Part shown: positions 45,794 to 56,900 of the stretch, piece by piece
How the letters are laid out: the number at the start of each line of letters is the position of its first letter
Position numbering within the stretch: the first letter of the stretch is position 1
Source: Zizania palustris
Lineage: Eukaryota > Streptophyta > Magnoliopsida > Poales > Poaceae
DNA length: 64,000 nucleotides
Assembly: GCA_019279435.1 (NCBI GenBank)
Contig: JAAALK010000289.1
Location: forward strand, 91,481,023 to 91,545,022
Reading direction: 5' to 3'
Notes under the pieces: model-generated
Told to the model about the DNA's origin: nothing
The model's database searches: none
The model's input: only the letters and a program-made list of their open reading frames with translations
Position numbers and translations under genes: made by a program

Positions 45794-48700
45794 TGTGGCG
45801 CCCCGATTTGCCAAAATCGAGACATTATTGATTTTCATAAGAAAAACAATAATACAAGAGGTTCATCATGCGACAACGTACATACGACAATATCCATGGT
45901 GCACAGACCATATTTATTACATCAAAGTTTTAGTAAAAACAGTAATAAATTAAAAAGCGGCATGACGAACATCTCCTTCAGGATCTTTCTTCTCGACTGG
46001 GTCGCTACTCCAGACCGTCTTCATAGTAAGCATCCTCTGTGGGGTCCAACGGGTATGAGTACAAAAAGTACTCAACAAGCCACCGCAAATGCAAGTAATA
46101 ATGCGGGATAATAAACAAAGGAGGGTAGTGGCTAACATTGCAGAAAAGTACAGTTTTCAGTTATTGCATTTAGTGTAGTCACATTTTAATCATGCGCGGA
46201 AATGTAAACATGAACATCAATAATAACATCATCTAACTCGAGGAGTACGTTTTACCTCCTCGCACAACAGTCCTTACATGTCAACCAACATGCACATCCA
46301 TATTCAAAGTAATCTAACTAGGGGATGTCACGCAACCCGCCCTTAACTATGGGCTCGGCTTTTCGAAAAGATTTAAGACTCTGATCAGAGATGTACTACT
46401 GTACCCACAAGGCACGCACTCATCCCAAATGAGATGACCCATACCACGGGGACTTACCCACTAGACTTGTGGTTAGTACGTAAGTGTATTGCAACGGATC
46501 CCTCAGACCAGTCCTTATAGTGCCCCGGGTGCTACCGACCAATGCCCTAGCTTGCACCCGGAACCCACCATGCATTCACTCACAACCATAACTCCAACAC
46601 CGACTCATTTTTATCCTATAGCGATCGTGTCGATACATTGGACACTAGCTAATACATTTATCATATGGTGACAAGGAGTTTAGGCTAGAGAGCATGGCTT
46701 GGGTTGCACATCAAGGTCGGGGGATCCTAAATAAATATATTGTAAGGGTTCATTTGACTAATGCATGTATAGCCTATGAGTTTTAGCGATAGTTTAATCA
46801 AACATGGGTTCAATATGCTCAAAAGATTGGTTTGGTGACTTGCCTTGTTCAGCAAAGGGAGAGGGAGGGACTTCGGGGAAGTACTCCGGCTCCTCGACGG
46901 CGTCGTAGTCTTTTTAATATAATAAAGTAAAATAAAATGAATACAACATTCAACCAAACAATATAACATCACATAATAATCACATAGGGTTAAGTTGGTT
47001 TGATTAAAAATAAATCAGGTTGTTAGGGTTCTGAAATTCAGTTTATAGATAATTTTAAAAGAAATTAAAATGAAGTGTGTCCTTTGAAAAAGGGTTTTAA
47101 AAGTGGTTATTCTCATTTTTAAGTCCTCTAATAAATTTAAATGAAAGTCCCATAAAAAACTTAGGGGTTTGTTCATATCAACAGGAAATAAATAAACACA
47201 AACTTTACTGGATTTTAAATAATTTAAATTTACATTTTTAACCTAAGGGTATTTGAATGTTCATTTAAATAAACACGAAATGTCTAAAGTAAACCTACTG
47301 TTTTTATTGCATAAACATGTAGAGAATAATATTACCAATTTTCTGAAATTGGAATGGCAATTTTTAGAGTTCAAATGCGCCAGATATGAATTTTACAAGT
47401 CTTAAACCTTTTCTGGAATTTATTTTCAATTTTAAAACCCCTCGGGTCCACGGTGAGCCAGGCCCACGGTGAACCCGCGCACTGTGCGCGTGCGCCGGAT
47501 CAAGATCCACCGTTGGATCACGATCGGGCGATCACGTGCGAGGCGGGGAAGTTAAAGTGACGTGGACGGCCAGGATTAAAACGTTTGAACCGGTATGCGA
47601 TGGACGCTCCAGATTAAACGCGGGTTTTAAATACCAACGAACGCACGAGATCGCATCGTACCACTTCACTCAGATCCGACGGCCCAGATTAAACCGAACA
47701 GATGATTTAATCTCTAGCGTTGGATCTGGATCGCACGGCCGGGATTGAATCCGGCACGGCGCGTGTCGGGGGGGGCAAAGTACCCCTTCTTCCCCAACTC
47801 CGGCGACACGACGATGAGCAATTCCGGCGACGGCAAGGGCTATCTAGTCTAGCTAGGACTAAAAACGCAAAGAGGGTATCGAGGGGAACAAGAGGGTACC
47901 CTTGCGGTGGTCCGGGGTCGACGGGGTGAGGCCGGCGACAAGCGGAGGCGGCGAAGGCTTTCGGTCCCTTGGCGGCAACGGCGATCCGGCGGGGTCCGGT
48001 GTCGATGGAGGGGTGGCCGAGGTCAGGGACGTCCTGGCGGTCATGTTGGTGGCGGAGGCACGAACAGAGGTGGTCCGAGGCGATGGCGAGAGGTGGCCGG
48101 AGGCGAAACAGGATGGATGCGCTAGGAGGAGGAGTGCGGGCGCTCTGCTTGGTCTGAGTGCAATTGGATGCGTGAACCGAACGCGGTGGAGGGCCGTGGC
48201 TTATATAGGGGTATCGGCGGGGGTCGCATGGATGGAAAATCGAGGGGGAGACTTAACTCGCCGGTGAAGGCTCGGCCATGCACGCGTAGCGTTGATCCCG
48301 TGGTGTAATGACGAGGGTTAACGGGGGAAAACAGTCGGCGCGACGCGGGGGACCGAGTAATGGCGGCAATTTAATGGGGAACGGGCCGGCGAGGCGGATC
48401 CGAGGGCGAGGTCGTCGGCCGGCGCGATTTGGAGGCGGTGGCGCGAGGTTGACGACGGGCCTGACAAGTGGGGTCCACTGGCCAGCGAGCGCGGACGAGC
48501 GAGGGAGGCAGCTGACGGGTGGGGCCGCGATGTCGGGCGCGCGCGCGAGGGGAGGCAGTCGGCGCCGACAGGTGGGGTCAGGCTGTCAGCCTAAGGCGAG
48601 CGCGGGTGATGGGCTGGGCCGGCCGGGAGAGAGAGAAAGGAGGGAGAGGGCCCAATACTGTTTGAAACTATTTTCTGATTAAAAATAATTGCAGGAATCG

Positions 48701-48932
48701 ATTTAAAATAATAGGGCTACTTCCATGCTTGGTAAAAATTTATAAAAATTCTCAAAAATATATCTTGGTCTTAGGATCATATACAAAAAGTTTCACCCCC
48801 TAATTTGGCCATCTACTCTATGCTGTAGTTCAATTGGGTATAAAAGGGTATTTAAAGTATTTTCAGAAATATATATTCCAGGAAATTGAATTTAATAATA
48901 TTTTTATTGTATTGAAAATTTGGGGTGTTACA
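45794..48932 (-). repeat. 5' LTR of element G
   Basis: 3139 bp, the partner of 37032-40178. TATATAA on the minus strand is at 48201-48207. Compared with the 3' copy it lacks 56 bp (37843-37898 of the other copy) and has 47 extra bp near 48512-48558; both indels have short direct repeats at their edges (CGAC; GAGGCAG). Remaining differences are sparse single bases. Confidence 0.95.
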
Positions 48933-48961
48933 CTTTTCCCCAGCGGAGTCAACAAAAAGTG

Positions 48962-50153
48962 TGTTGACACGAAAATGTGCCCCCACAGTTGGGTTAGTTC
49001 GACGATCCAAAAGTGTGTGGATACTTAGGGACAAGCCTAAGCGTAACACAAACCGATGTCGCGTTCCGACTACCCTTAGCCGTGGTAAGGGGGGTGGAGT
49101 CACTAGGCAATCAGATCACACAAAATAACCCAATTAGCCGAAAGAAATATTTTAAACAAAATAAATCAGCAAACCGGTCGGAGCCTGTCTGCTTCGAAGT
49201 ATGGTGCGAAGGGGTCGCCGAAGTATACCTTCGGCGTCTTAGTGCGAATGTGTCCTGCCGAAGGGTAGCTTCGGCGTTCGGACTGATCTGGCCGAAGATG
49301 AACTCTGAACAGTGGGGTTCGGCATGAAATCTCCGGTACAGAGAAAAGATTCGAACGCAGCGCGCGAGCGTGACTTCATCCTGAGCAGAGTACGAATGTG
49401 GCGAGGCCTGTCGTGATGAAGTGTGCTGGCAAAAGCGTGCAGTCGGTGCAGCGATCTCGCCGAAGGGTATTCTGGCAACCTCCGAAAACAATCTCTCAAC
49501 TCCGAACGCCTCCGACGGAGTATCTCCTAACATGAAAAACCTGCAACAGAGAAGATACGAAGTACCAATTCGACCTGAGGACTAAATTCTGCTAAGTGTT
49601 GCACTAGTGGTGAAGGTAGCAATCTATTACGCAGATTAGCGGATACTTCACAGGCGAAGTAACAAGGCGATAGCAATCTATTACGTAGATTAACGGATAC
49701 TTCATAAGCGAAGTAACAAGGATTACCATTGTTCCGAAGTGGCCGTCGGGGGGCTTCCAGGCAAACCCACGAAGAGGTACAAAAAAGTAAAGGTAAATAA
49801 ATGTGATCAAAGCTAGGGCTTTGTGTTTGATTTGTGTTGGGGGGCCTGTAAGTTGGCCTCACCTCTCTATTTATAGGGGCTAAACTTATGATCTAATCTG
49901 CTATAATTTGGCTTGGATAGAGATAAAGACTTAGCCGTAATTGTATCCAACTCTATCTCTGCCGAAGTGGGCCTCTGAGGGCTTCATGGCCGAAGGCCGT
50001 GGGATGGCTGGAACCTTTCGGAGCCCATAGCCCAATGGACCTTCGGCCCTATAGGGCTTCGGCCTGACCCAGGACATGTGTATCTTCGGCCCAAATTACC
50101 AAAATTGATATTTTGACAATCTTAGACATTGATGCCATTTTTTGCCATCAACA
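48962..50153 (-). repeat. 5' LTR of element F
   Basis: 1192 bp, the partner of 29113-30328 with many scattered differences. TATAAATA on the minus strand is at 49868-49875. It carries a short extra segment near 49070-49100 (CCCTTAGCCGTGGTAAGG) that is absent from the 3' copy. The inner side leads into 29 bp of F leader (48933-48961) before the G insertion. No clean tRNA match was called there. Confidence 0.92.
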
Positions 50154-50524
50154 CTCCCACTAGCCCTTTTTTCAAACAAAAGACTCTTCTTCATTCTTGA
50201 TGGAGTCAAACATATTTACTAACTCATCAAAACAAATATTCCAACTCCGATAAGCTTTCCATATCTCATAAACATAAAATGTGGCAATTGCTACAACAAT
50301 CCGAACAGACGTAAGCATAACGATGAGTGAAAACCATTTCATCATAATCAGCACTTTGAATATTTTGAAACCTTTTGCCTCCAATCGTGCCTAATAGATG
50401 TGAACATTTCCATCAACATATTTTCCTTAAAATCCATCATCACTCAATAGTTTTTACGCCATCGGGTGGATCCACCAAGTTCCAAACTTGGTTTCCTTAT
50501 ATGGACTCCAATCTATCTGGATCG
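50154..50524 (-). pseudogene. pol: Copia E RT, N-terminal piece
   Basis: The minus strand reads NQVWNLVDPP-like sequence near 50490, then VAIATFYVYEIWK near 50280, then SWNICFDE and FDSIKNEEESFV near 50180. Compared with 55290-55450 in the plus copy, the MDVKTAFLKG to YGLKQAS stretch is missing, an internal deletion of roughly 150 bp. Stops and frameshifts are present. Confidence 0.83.
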
Positions 50525-50700
50525 GAACTTCCGATCTGGCATCAGAAATTCTGATCTGACTCCTCTTTCACAAACTTTGTCTGGCATCGGTACTACCGAC
50601 CCGACAAATATCAGAACTTCTGATCAATATCGGAACTTTCGAAGTTCTGCAAATAGAAACATATCCAATCTGTTTTAATTCGGATCTTAATGGTTCCAAA
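50525..50700 (-). repeat. LTR-like segment between IN and RT of copia E
   Basis: It contains GGAAGTTCCGAT-type palindromes and the phrase AACAGATTGGAT, as in the family's LTRs (53184-54060). It sits where the integrase C-terminus and linker should be, so LTR sequence was joined into the coding region, by deletion or by recombination with another copy. Confidence 0.6.
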
Positions 50701-51162
50701 CCCTTTTTCAGAGTTTGGTCCTATTACTCTCTTACATGGAACTCTATTTAAAGTGAGAGCATCGGTTTCTAGAGCGTTACCGCAGAAGGATGATGAAAGA
50801 TCAGCGCGTCAACTTATGGCTCAAATATTCATCTCCACGATCCGATCATAGACATTTAATTGTCTTGCCCATATGATTTTGTACTTATGAGCTCCTTTGA
50901 ACTTTTCAAAGGACTCCCACTTACTCCTCATCAAGTAGACACATCTACTAAATTCGTTGAAAAAAGTGATAAAGTACTAGAACCCATTCCTAGCCGTGCG
51001 GCTCATTGGACCATACACATCAGTATGTGCTATGGCCAATAGCTCACTCGCCTTCTCACTTAGACCTAGTGAAAATCGTCTTTGACATCATGCCAAATAA
51101 ACAAGATTTACACACGTCATATGATTCAAAATCAAATGACTCCAAAATTCCATCACTATCGG
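50701..51162 (-). pseudogene. pol: Copia E integrase piece
   Basis: The minus strand matches 62850-63390 of the plus copy: the DFE region before the integrase, the stretch from HxD to FSR, then KFKG and HMGK-like residues, and DRGGEYLS-like sequence with a deletion. Stops throughout. At 51162 it meets plus-strand RNase H sequence head on. Confidence 0.75.
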
Positions 51163-52089
51163 TTCAAAATGCAGAATTCTAAGAAGGGTTTTTTGCCGAT
51201 GTCACATGGTATTATTCTTAGTAAGACCCAATGTGTTGCGACACCTTATGAGCTAGAGAAGATGAGTGTGATCTCGTAGGCCTCCACAATTGGATCCATC
51301 ATGTATGCCATGTTGTGTACACGCCCAGATGTGTCATATGATCTAAGTGTTATGAGCAGGTACCAATCAAACCCGGGTAAAAGTCACTGGCTATAGTAAA
51401 TAGTATCCTCAAGTACTTGAGAAGGACTAAGGACATGATCCTTGTATATGGTGGTGAAGAGGAGCTCGTTGTAAGTGGTTACAGAGATGCTAGCTTTCAA
51501 ACCGATAAAGATAAATCTTGATCACAATTTGGCTTTGTGTTCTGTCTTAATGGATGTGCAGTGAGTTGGACGAGTTCCAAACAAGAGATGGTGGCTGATT
51601 CTACAACAGAAGTTGCGTATATCGCTGCTTCAGAAGCTGCAAAGGAGATCATTTGAATTAGAAAGTTTGATTCTGAGTTGAGTGTTGTTCCTAGTGTGTC
51701 CAGTCCAGTGGACCACTGTTGTGATAATAGTGGTGCCAATGCGCAAGCCAAGGAGCCTAGATCGCACCCGAAATCCAAACATATACTTCGGTAATATCAG
51801 AAAGTTTGTTTCTGACCTGAGTGTTGTTCCTAGTGCGTCCAATCCAGTGAACCTCTATTGTGACAATATTGGTGCCATTGCGCAAGCCAGGGAGCCTAGA
51901 TCACACTAGAAGTCCAAACATATACTTCGGCGATATCACTTGATCCGCGAGATCATTGAGAGATGTGATGTGAAGATTTGCAAGGTGCACACGGATTTGA
52001 ACATGGCGGATCTGTTGACGAAGCCTCTTCCACAGCCCAAGCATGAGGCACACCTAAGCTCCATGGGTATTAGATACTTGCGTGAGTGA
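51163..52089 (+). pseudogene. pol: Copia RNase H remnant, plus copy 1
   Basis: It starts in the QNSKKGFLPMSHG-type region (here with stops) and holds YLRRTKDMILVYGGEEEL, the catalytic-region DASFQTDKD, QFGFVFCLNG and STTEVAYIAASEAAKE (TEAEY changed to TEVAY). A tandem duplication of 139 bp at 51660-51937 shifts the frame. The end reads KVHTDLNMADLLTKPLPQ to a TGA at 52087-52089. Many stops. Confidence 0.87.
51660..51937 (+). repeat. 139 bp tandem duplication in copia RNase H
   Basis: AGAAAGTTTG starts at 51660 and again at 51799, each followed by the same RNase H segment (through CCAAACATATACTTCGG). The second unit is closer to the copy at 56227-56350 than the first. 139 is one more than a multiple of three. 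Confidence 0.85.
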
Positions 52090-53183
52090 GTCATGTGTTC
52101 GTGGAAGATGCTAGTGGAGTCTATGTTAATGTGTGAGGATAATTGTTATCTTGTTCCTTGAAAAAATATCGTTTGCATTTAATTAATGAGTATGACTTGT
52201 TATGTGAAACTATTTGCTTTATGACGATGATGTTCAAAAGGGTCCCTAATCTTGTCATCATGTGGGACAGTGATGATACATGGATTAGCACATTCAACTG
52301 ATTAATGATTGTGTTTCATAGATCATAGACATAGAGATGTCAAATCAGTGATGTGGACACATGTTAGTGAACATGGTGTTGGACAGACCCACTTGAGATA
52401 CTGTTGGGATTGTTATTGTAATGTGCCAACAGTTGTCATCTCAAATGGTGTACATGTAGAGGCCTTGGACCTAAGATCGTCATTTGATTCCAGAATGTGT
52501 AGTGACACACTTAGATGCTTCCTAACACTATTCCGTAACAAGGTAGCAATAAGGGTTGTTTTCAGGTGTGTTGTGAAACATGTCTTGGGATGTGGGCGGT
52601 CAACATGGAATTTAACCCTCCTAATAATGGGAGAGTCGTCTCTAGGCCCCTCGAGGTATTGGATTGGAAAAGTGCATGGCCATGCCACTATGACTATGGA
52701 GTTAGTCATGATTTGAATCCGATACTTGATCGAGTGAAATGTCGAGCTAAACAACAAGGGTGGCACCTATCTCGCCTTGAGCTTGACTGATGGCGCATGG
52801 AAAAGGGACTAGTGTATGAGTATATAAAGGATTGGAACGGTGCAAGGCCATGCCACTATGACTAACGATTTAGTCATGATTTGAATCCACTACTTGTTCG
52901 AGTGAAAATGTCAAGCTGTCAAACAAGGGTTGCACGAATCTCACCTTGAGCTTGACTGATGTCATGTGGAAAAGGGACTGGTGCGTGTGTATATTAAGGT
53001 TCAGTGATAAATTGTTTTTGTATGCTTTCGAGGGTCAATATGTGATGCTAGGTACCGCTATTGATCAGTGAGTCGGAAAGGTTTCTAGTGAACGGTCGTT
53101 AATGTAGGAACCTTTAGGGTCACACATTTAAGGGGATGGATTAAGAAAATTGCAAATAATTGGTTCTTGTGCAAGTGGGAGAT
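52090..53183 (+). other. Copia copy 1, 3' untranslated part
   Basis: About 1.1 kb without a recognisable gene, matched by 57465-58349 and by the reverse complement of 28399-28870. A local direct repeat holds two copies of the phrase from TTGGAAAAGTGCATGGCCATGCCACT onward (about 52665 and 52825). It ends in the purine tract AAGTGGGAGA at 53173-53182. Confidence 0.75.
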
Positions 53184-53675
53184 TGAAGGAATAGTGCCTA
53201 ACAAAAATCCGATCAGATCGGAAGTTCCGATTATTTTCTGAATTGGAAAGAGAGAGCTCAAATTGGAAGTTCCGATAATTTATTGTTTACGAAACAAAGA
53301 GCTCCAATCAGAAGTTCTAATATTTTATAATTTAGAGACAGATAGTTGAAACTGGACGTTTTGATTTGTATCGAGAAAAATTGCACTGATCGAATGTTCT
53401 GATAGGGGTATCGGAAGTTCCAATGAGTCCTGTAATTGAGAACCGAGATCCCTGATCGAAAGTTTCCATCTGTGGATTGGAAGTTCTAAGGTGGGCATAA
53501 CAGATAGGATTTGTTGGGTATCGAATTGCTTGAGGCTAGAGCTCTCACCTCTATATGAAGAGACGAGGAGGTATTGGATATCAATTTATTCATAGTTTAG
53601 ATCAAATCTAAACCCTAGCCACCAAGAACTCCTCCTCTCTTTCTTCATCTCAAGATTTGAGATTGAGAAATCTTC
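53184..53675 (+). repeat. Copia LTR, truncated
   Basis: Starts TGAAGGAATAGTGCC directly after the purine tract and carries several GGAAGTTCCGAT palindromes. A TATATGA site lies near 53555. It breaks off near 53675 in the transcript leader, where 3' untranslated sequence of the same family reappears (CACACTTAAGG). Confidence 0.75.
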
Positions 53676-53741
53676 TGGGTGACACACTTAAGGGAATGGA
53701 TTGAAAACATGCAAAGAATTGGTTCTTGTGCAAGTGGGAGA

Positions 53742-54564
53742 TGGAAGGATATGCCTAAGAAAATTCTGTGGATCGGAAGTTCCGATAGGATTATTGTAAG
53801 TTCCGATTATTATCTGGTCTCGATACACAAAGCAAATTTTACTTCGGAAGTTTCGATGTGGTATCGGAAGTTCCAACGAGCCAGAAGTTCCAATTCGGAA
53901 TCGGGGAATTTTGTACTGATTGGAAGTTCTGATATGGTATCAGAAGTTTCGAGGTGGGTGATAACAGATTGGATCTATTCCATGTCATACTGTAATAGGA
54001 GACCCGAAATACACTGTTGGAAGTTCCGATCCAGTATTGGAAGTTCCGACGTGGGCAAACAGATTGGATCTGTTAAAGTTTTGAGGGTTTTGAGATAGGC
54101 ACGACCAGGGGGCTCTCAGCTCTATAAAAGGAGAGGAGGAGGATGTCTTGGAACCAAGGAATAAGCCTAGATTAGACCTAGCCACCAAAAGGTCATCTCC
54201 GTCCTTTCTTGATCTCAAACGTTGAGACCAAGGATCCTCGTCTCTCACGTGCGGTGTTAGCACGATGCCATGGGTGGTTCTCCATCCCTATACGTGTGGA
54301 CTCAGTGGAGGCATTGCTCCAATAGCGACGCTTGTGGACATCTACATGTGAATGACTACGTCATCTTCATCGATCGGATCGGCGAAGGACGGTAAGGACA
54401 AAGCAAGGATAGGCTTGACGCGCTATTCCGACATCTTCTTCTGCTGCACCTAGCACGTCTAATGCTAGAAGGTATCGATCCATGATCTCGCACGCGCATG
54501 ATTCTTGCTCTTAGGGTGTAAATTTTGAATTTACCGGCTAGCGTAGCTCCCCTATTCCCCAACA
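53742..54564 (+). repeat. Copia LTR, complete
   Basis: 823 bp, starting TGGAAGGATATGCC after purine tract AAGTGGGAGA and ending TCCCCAACA at 54564. TATAAAA is at 54123-54129. U3 is dense in GGAAGTTCCGAT palindromes. What follows is not a PBS but integrase C-terminal sequence, so the internal 5' part of the next copy is deleted. Confidence 0.82.
54123..54129 (+). promoter_or_regulatory. TATA box of the copia LTR
   Basis: TATAAAA in CTCTATAAAAGGAG, about 380 bp after the LTR start, after the palindrome array; followed by a GA-rich leader. Confidence 0.7.
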
Positions 54565-56516
54565 CTAGTTTGTCTTTTCTAAATATTTGAGGATGTGAGT
54601 CGTAACGTCTGATAAGCTCACTCCTAAGTCTGACAAGTGCTTCTTTGTGGAGTATCCTAGGGAAACCAAAGGATACTATTTCTATAATAGAGAAGAGAGC
54701 AAAGTGTCTGTCGCTTGGAATGATGTATTCCTTGAGAAAAAGTCTCTCAAAAGGAGTTAGTGGGAGGATGGTGCATATCGAAGAGGTTCGAGAGCTGCTG
54801 GAAAGTGTTCTAGATCCCACTGAACAACAACAGGATGTGCAAGGTGTTGCAGAACCTATTGTGCATGCACCAGCCCCACGAAGGTCTCAGAGGGTTAGCC
54901 ATGCACCGGAGAGGTTCATGTTTTTGACCACCGGGCATCGCAATGTGTTGTTGTTAGAAAATGACGAGCCCAAGACCTATGCGGAAGCAGTGATGGGACC
55001 AGACTCAAAGAAATGGCTTAGAGCCATTGGATTCGAGTTGGAGTTCATGCGAGAAACTCAAGTTTGGAACTTGGTTGATTCACCTAATGGTGTAAAAACT
55101 ATTGAGTGTAAATGGATCTTCAAGAAATAGATAGACGTTGATGGAAATGTTCACATCTATAAGGTACGATTGGTGTCGATAGGTTTCAGACAGATTCAAG
55201 GTGTTGATTATGATGAAACGTTTTCGCTTGTCGCCATGCTTAGGTCTATTCGAATCATCCTAGCAATTGCCACATTTTATGATTATGAGATATGGAAAAT
55301 GGATGTCAAGACGGCTTTCCTAAAAGGAAACCTAAGTGGGGATGTGTACATGACACATCCTAAAGGTCTTGATGATTCGGGTAATGCTGGGAAAGTTTGT
55401 AAGTTGCAGAAGTCCATTTATGGACTGAAGCAAGCTTCTCAGAGTTGGAATCTTTGCTTTGATGAGGAAGTCAAAGGGTTTGGATTCATCAAGAACGAAG
55501 AAGAGCCTTGTGTTTACAAGAAGGCTAGTGGGAGCTTACTTGTGTTTCTTGTCTTGTATGTGGATGACATATTATTGATCGGAAATGATATTCCTTTGTT
55601 GAATGCTATTAAGACTTCAATGAAAAATAGTTTTTCGATGAAAGATCTTAGAGATGCACCATACATTTTGGGTATAAAGATCTATAGAGATTGATCAAAG
55701 TGGCTAATTGGATTAAGCTAGAGTATGTACATTTGTAATGTTTTGAAATAGTTCAAAATGCAGAATTCCAAGAAGAGTTTTCTGCCAATATCACATGGTA
55801 TTTCTCTTAGTAAGACTCAGTGTGATGCGACACCTGATAAGCTAAAGAAGATGAGTGTGACCCCGTAAGATACATCATGAATGACATGTTGTGTCCACGT
55901 CTAGGTGTTTCATATGTTCTAAGTGTTACGAGCAGGTACCAATCGAACCCGGGTGAAAGTCACTGTGGTGTAGTTAAAAGTATCCTCAAGTACTTGAGAA
56001 GGACTGAGAAAATATTCCTAGTGTACGGTGTTGAAGAGGAAATGTTGCACCGATGCTAGCTTTCAGACCTATAAAGATGATTATCGATCACAATTTGGTT
56101 TTGTGTTCTACCTCAATGGAGGTGCAGTGAGTAGGAAGAGTTCCAAGCAAGAGATTGTGGCCGATTCTTCAACAGAAGCTGAGTATATCGCCGCTTCAGA
56201 AGGTGCGAAGGAGGTCATTTGGATCAGAAAGTTTGTTTCTGAGCTGAGTGTTGTTCCTAGTGCGTCCAATCCAGTGGACCTCTATTGTTATAATATTGGT
56301 GCCATTGCGCAAGCCAGGGAGCCTAGATCACACTAGAAGTCCAAACATATACTTCGGTGATATCACCTGATCCGCGAGATCATTGAGAGATTTGATGTGA
56401 AGATTTGCAAGGTGCACACGAATTTGAACATGGCGGATCTGTTGATGAAGCCTCTTCCACAGCCCAAGCATGAGGCACTCCTGAGCTCCATGGGTATTAG
56501 ATACTTGCGTGAGTGA
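54565..56516 (+). pseudogene. pol: Copia pol remnant, plus copy 2
   Basis: It starts in the integrase C-terminal part (KCFFVEYPRETKGYYF-like). A linker with PRRSQRVSHAPERF leads to RT: VWNLVDSPNGVKTIECKWIF, a TAG at 55128, FSLVAMLRSIRI, MDVKTAFLKGNLSG, SIYGLKQASQSWN and the catalytic LYVDDILLIGND. A TGA near 55693 and several more stops follow. RNase H holds DASFQTYKDD, STEAEYIAASEGAKE and CYNIGAIAQ (the usual Asp of DN is Tyr). End at 56514-56516. Related to element E and copies 1 and 3. Confidence 0.88.
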
Positions 56517-56548
56517 GTCATGTGTATGTGGAAGATTCTAGTAGAGTC

Positions 56549-56900
56549 TGATGAGGACATCACTTCACATGATACACACATGGAGCCTCCACCTACAATT
56601 CAACTACAAGGACCAATCACACGCGCCCGTGCCCGTCGCTTGAACCATGAGGTTAATTCTTTCCTTAGCAACTTTGATTATATTTGTTTGGATGGGATGC
56701 TACTGAATACTAGTGATATTTTGTTGCTTAGGAACATGGGAGATGGAATAGAAGAGTTGGAGCTGAAGACGGAGTCGCACGGATGTTTTGAAGTCAAGAT
56801 TTCGCTAGTTCGGACTACATCAACCACCCTGCACCAAAATGGGCATAACTTCCTCATACGAAGTCCGATTGGCGCGTTCTTTGACTTTTTGGAAAGCTGA
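56549..56900 (+). pseudogene. pol: Pol C-terminal tail encoded in the CRM-like LTR
   Basis: The LTR start is open as DEDITSHDTHMEPPP, then IQLQGPITRARARRLNHEVN and LDGMLLNTSDILLLRNMGDG. This resembles the end of Pol in CRM/Reina-like polyproteins, where the coding region runs into the 3' LTR. In a solo LTR there is no upstream pol, so it is only a remnant. An ATG in flanking copia sequence at 56520 gives an accidental start. Confidence 0.75.

Larger units (their letters stand above)
37032..48932 (-). mobile_element. Element G: complete Tekay/RIRE8-like chromovirus
   Basis: 11,901 bp with CTTTT target duplications (37027-37031 and 48933-48937), paired LTRs of about 3.1 kb, a PBS, a purine tract beside the 3' LTR, ORF0, gag-protease-RT, RNase H, integrase and a C-terminal chromodomain. 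The chromodomain and very long LTRs fit the Tekay (Del) clade; an extra ORF before gag is known from rice RIRE3/RIRE8-type elements. It lies in the F leader and is the youngest layer of the nest. Confidence 0.95.
29113..50153 (-). mobile_element. Element F: Tat-like Ty3/gypsy retrotransposon
   Basis: LTRs at 29113-30328 and 48962-50153 with CTCCC on both outer sides (29108-29112 and 50154-50158). The minus-strand internal region 30329-37031 plus 48933-48961 carries gag, protease, RT, RNase H, a second archaeal-type RNase H and integrase. The second RNase H and the Pro-rich Gag are marks of the Tat clade. Element G is inserted in the short leader between LTR and gag. Without G the element is about 9.1 kb. 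Coding is heavily broken. Confidence 0.92.
28399..51162 (-). mobile_element. Element E: copia remnant holding the nested elements F and G
   Basis: Two minus-strand pieces (51162-50154 and 29112-28399) form one copia pol that was split by element F with a CTCCC target duplication. Reading the minus strand: pre-integrase and integrase, an LTR-like segment, RT N-terminal part, [F and G], RT palm with YVDDI, then a jump into the family's 3' untranslated sequence. The same family occurs in plus orientation at 51163-58349 and 62628-64000. It may belong to the Tork lineage, but that is tentative. Confidence 0.83.

Noticed and set aside
53190..54060. GGAAGTTCC palindromes as heat-shock elements
   Set aside because: Heat-shock elements need GAA and TTC separated by two bases; here only one base separates them, so the match is not canonical.
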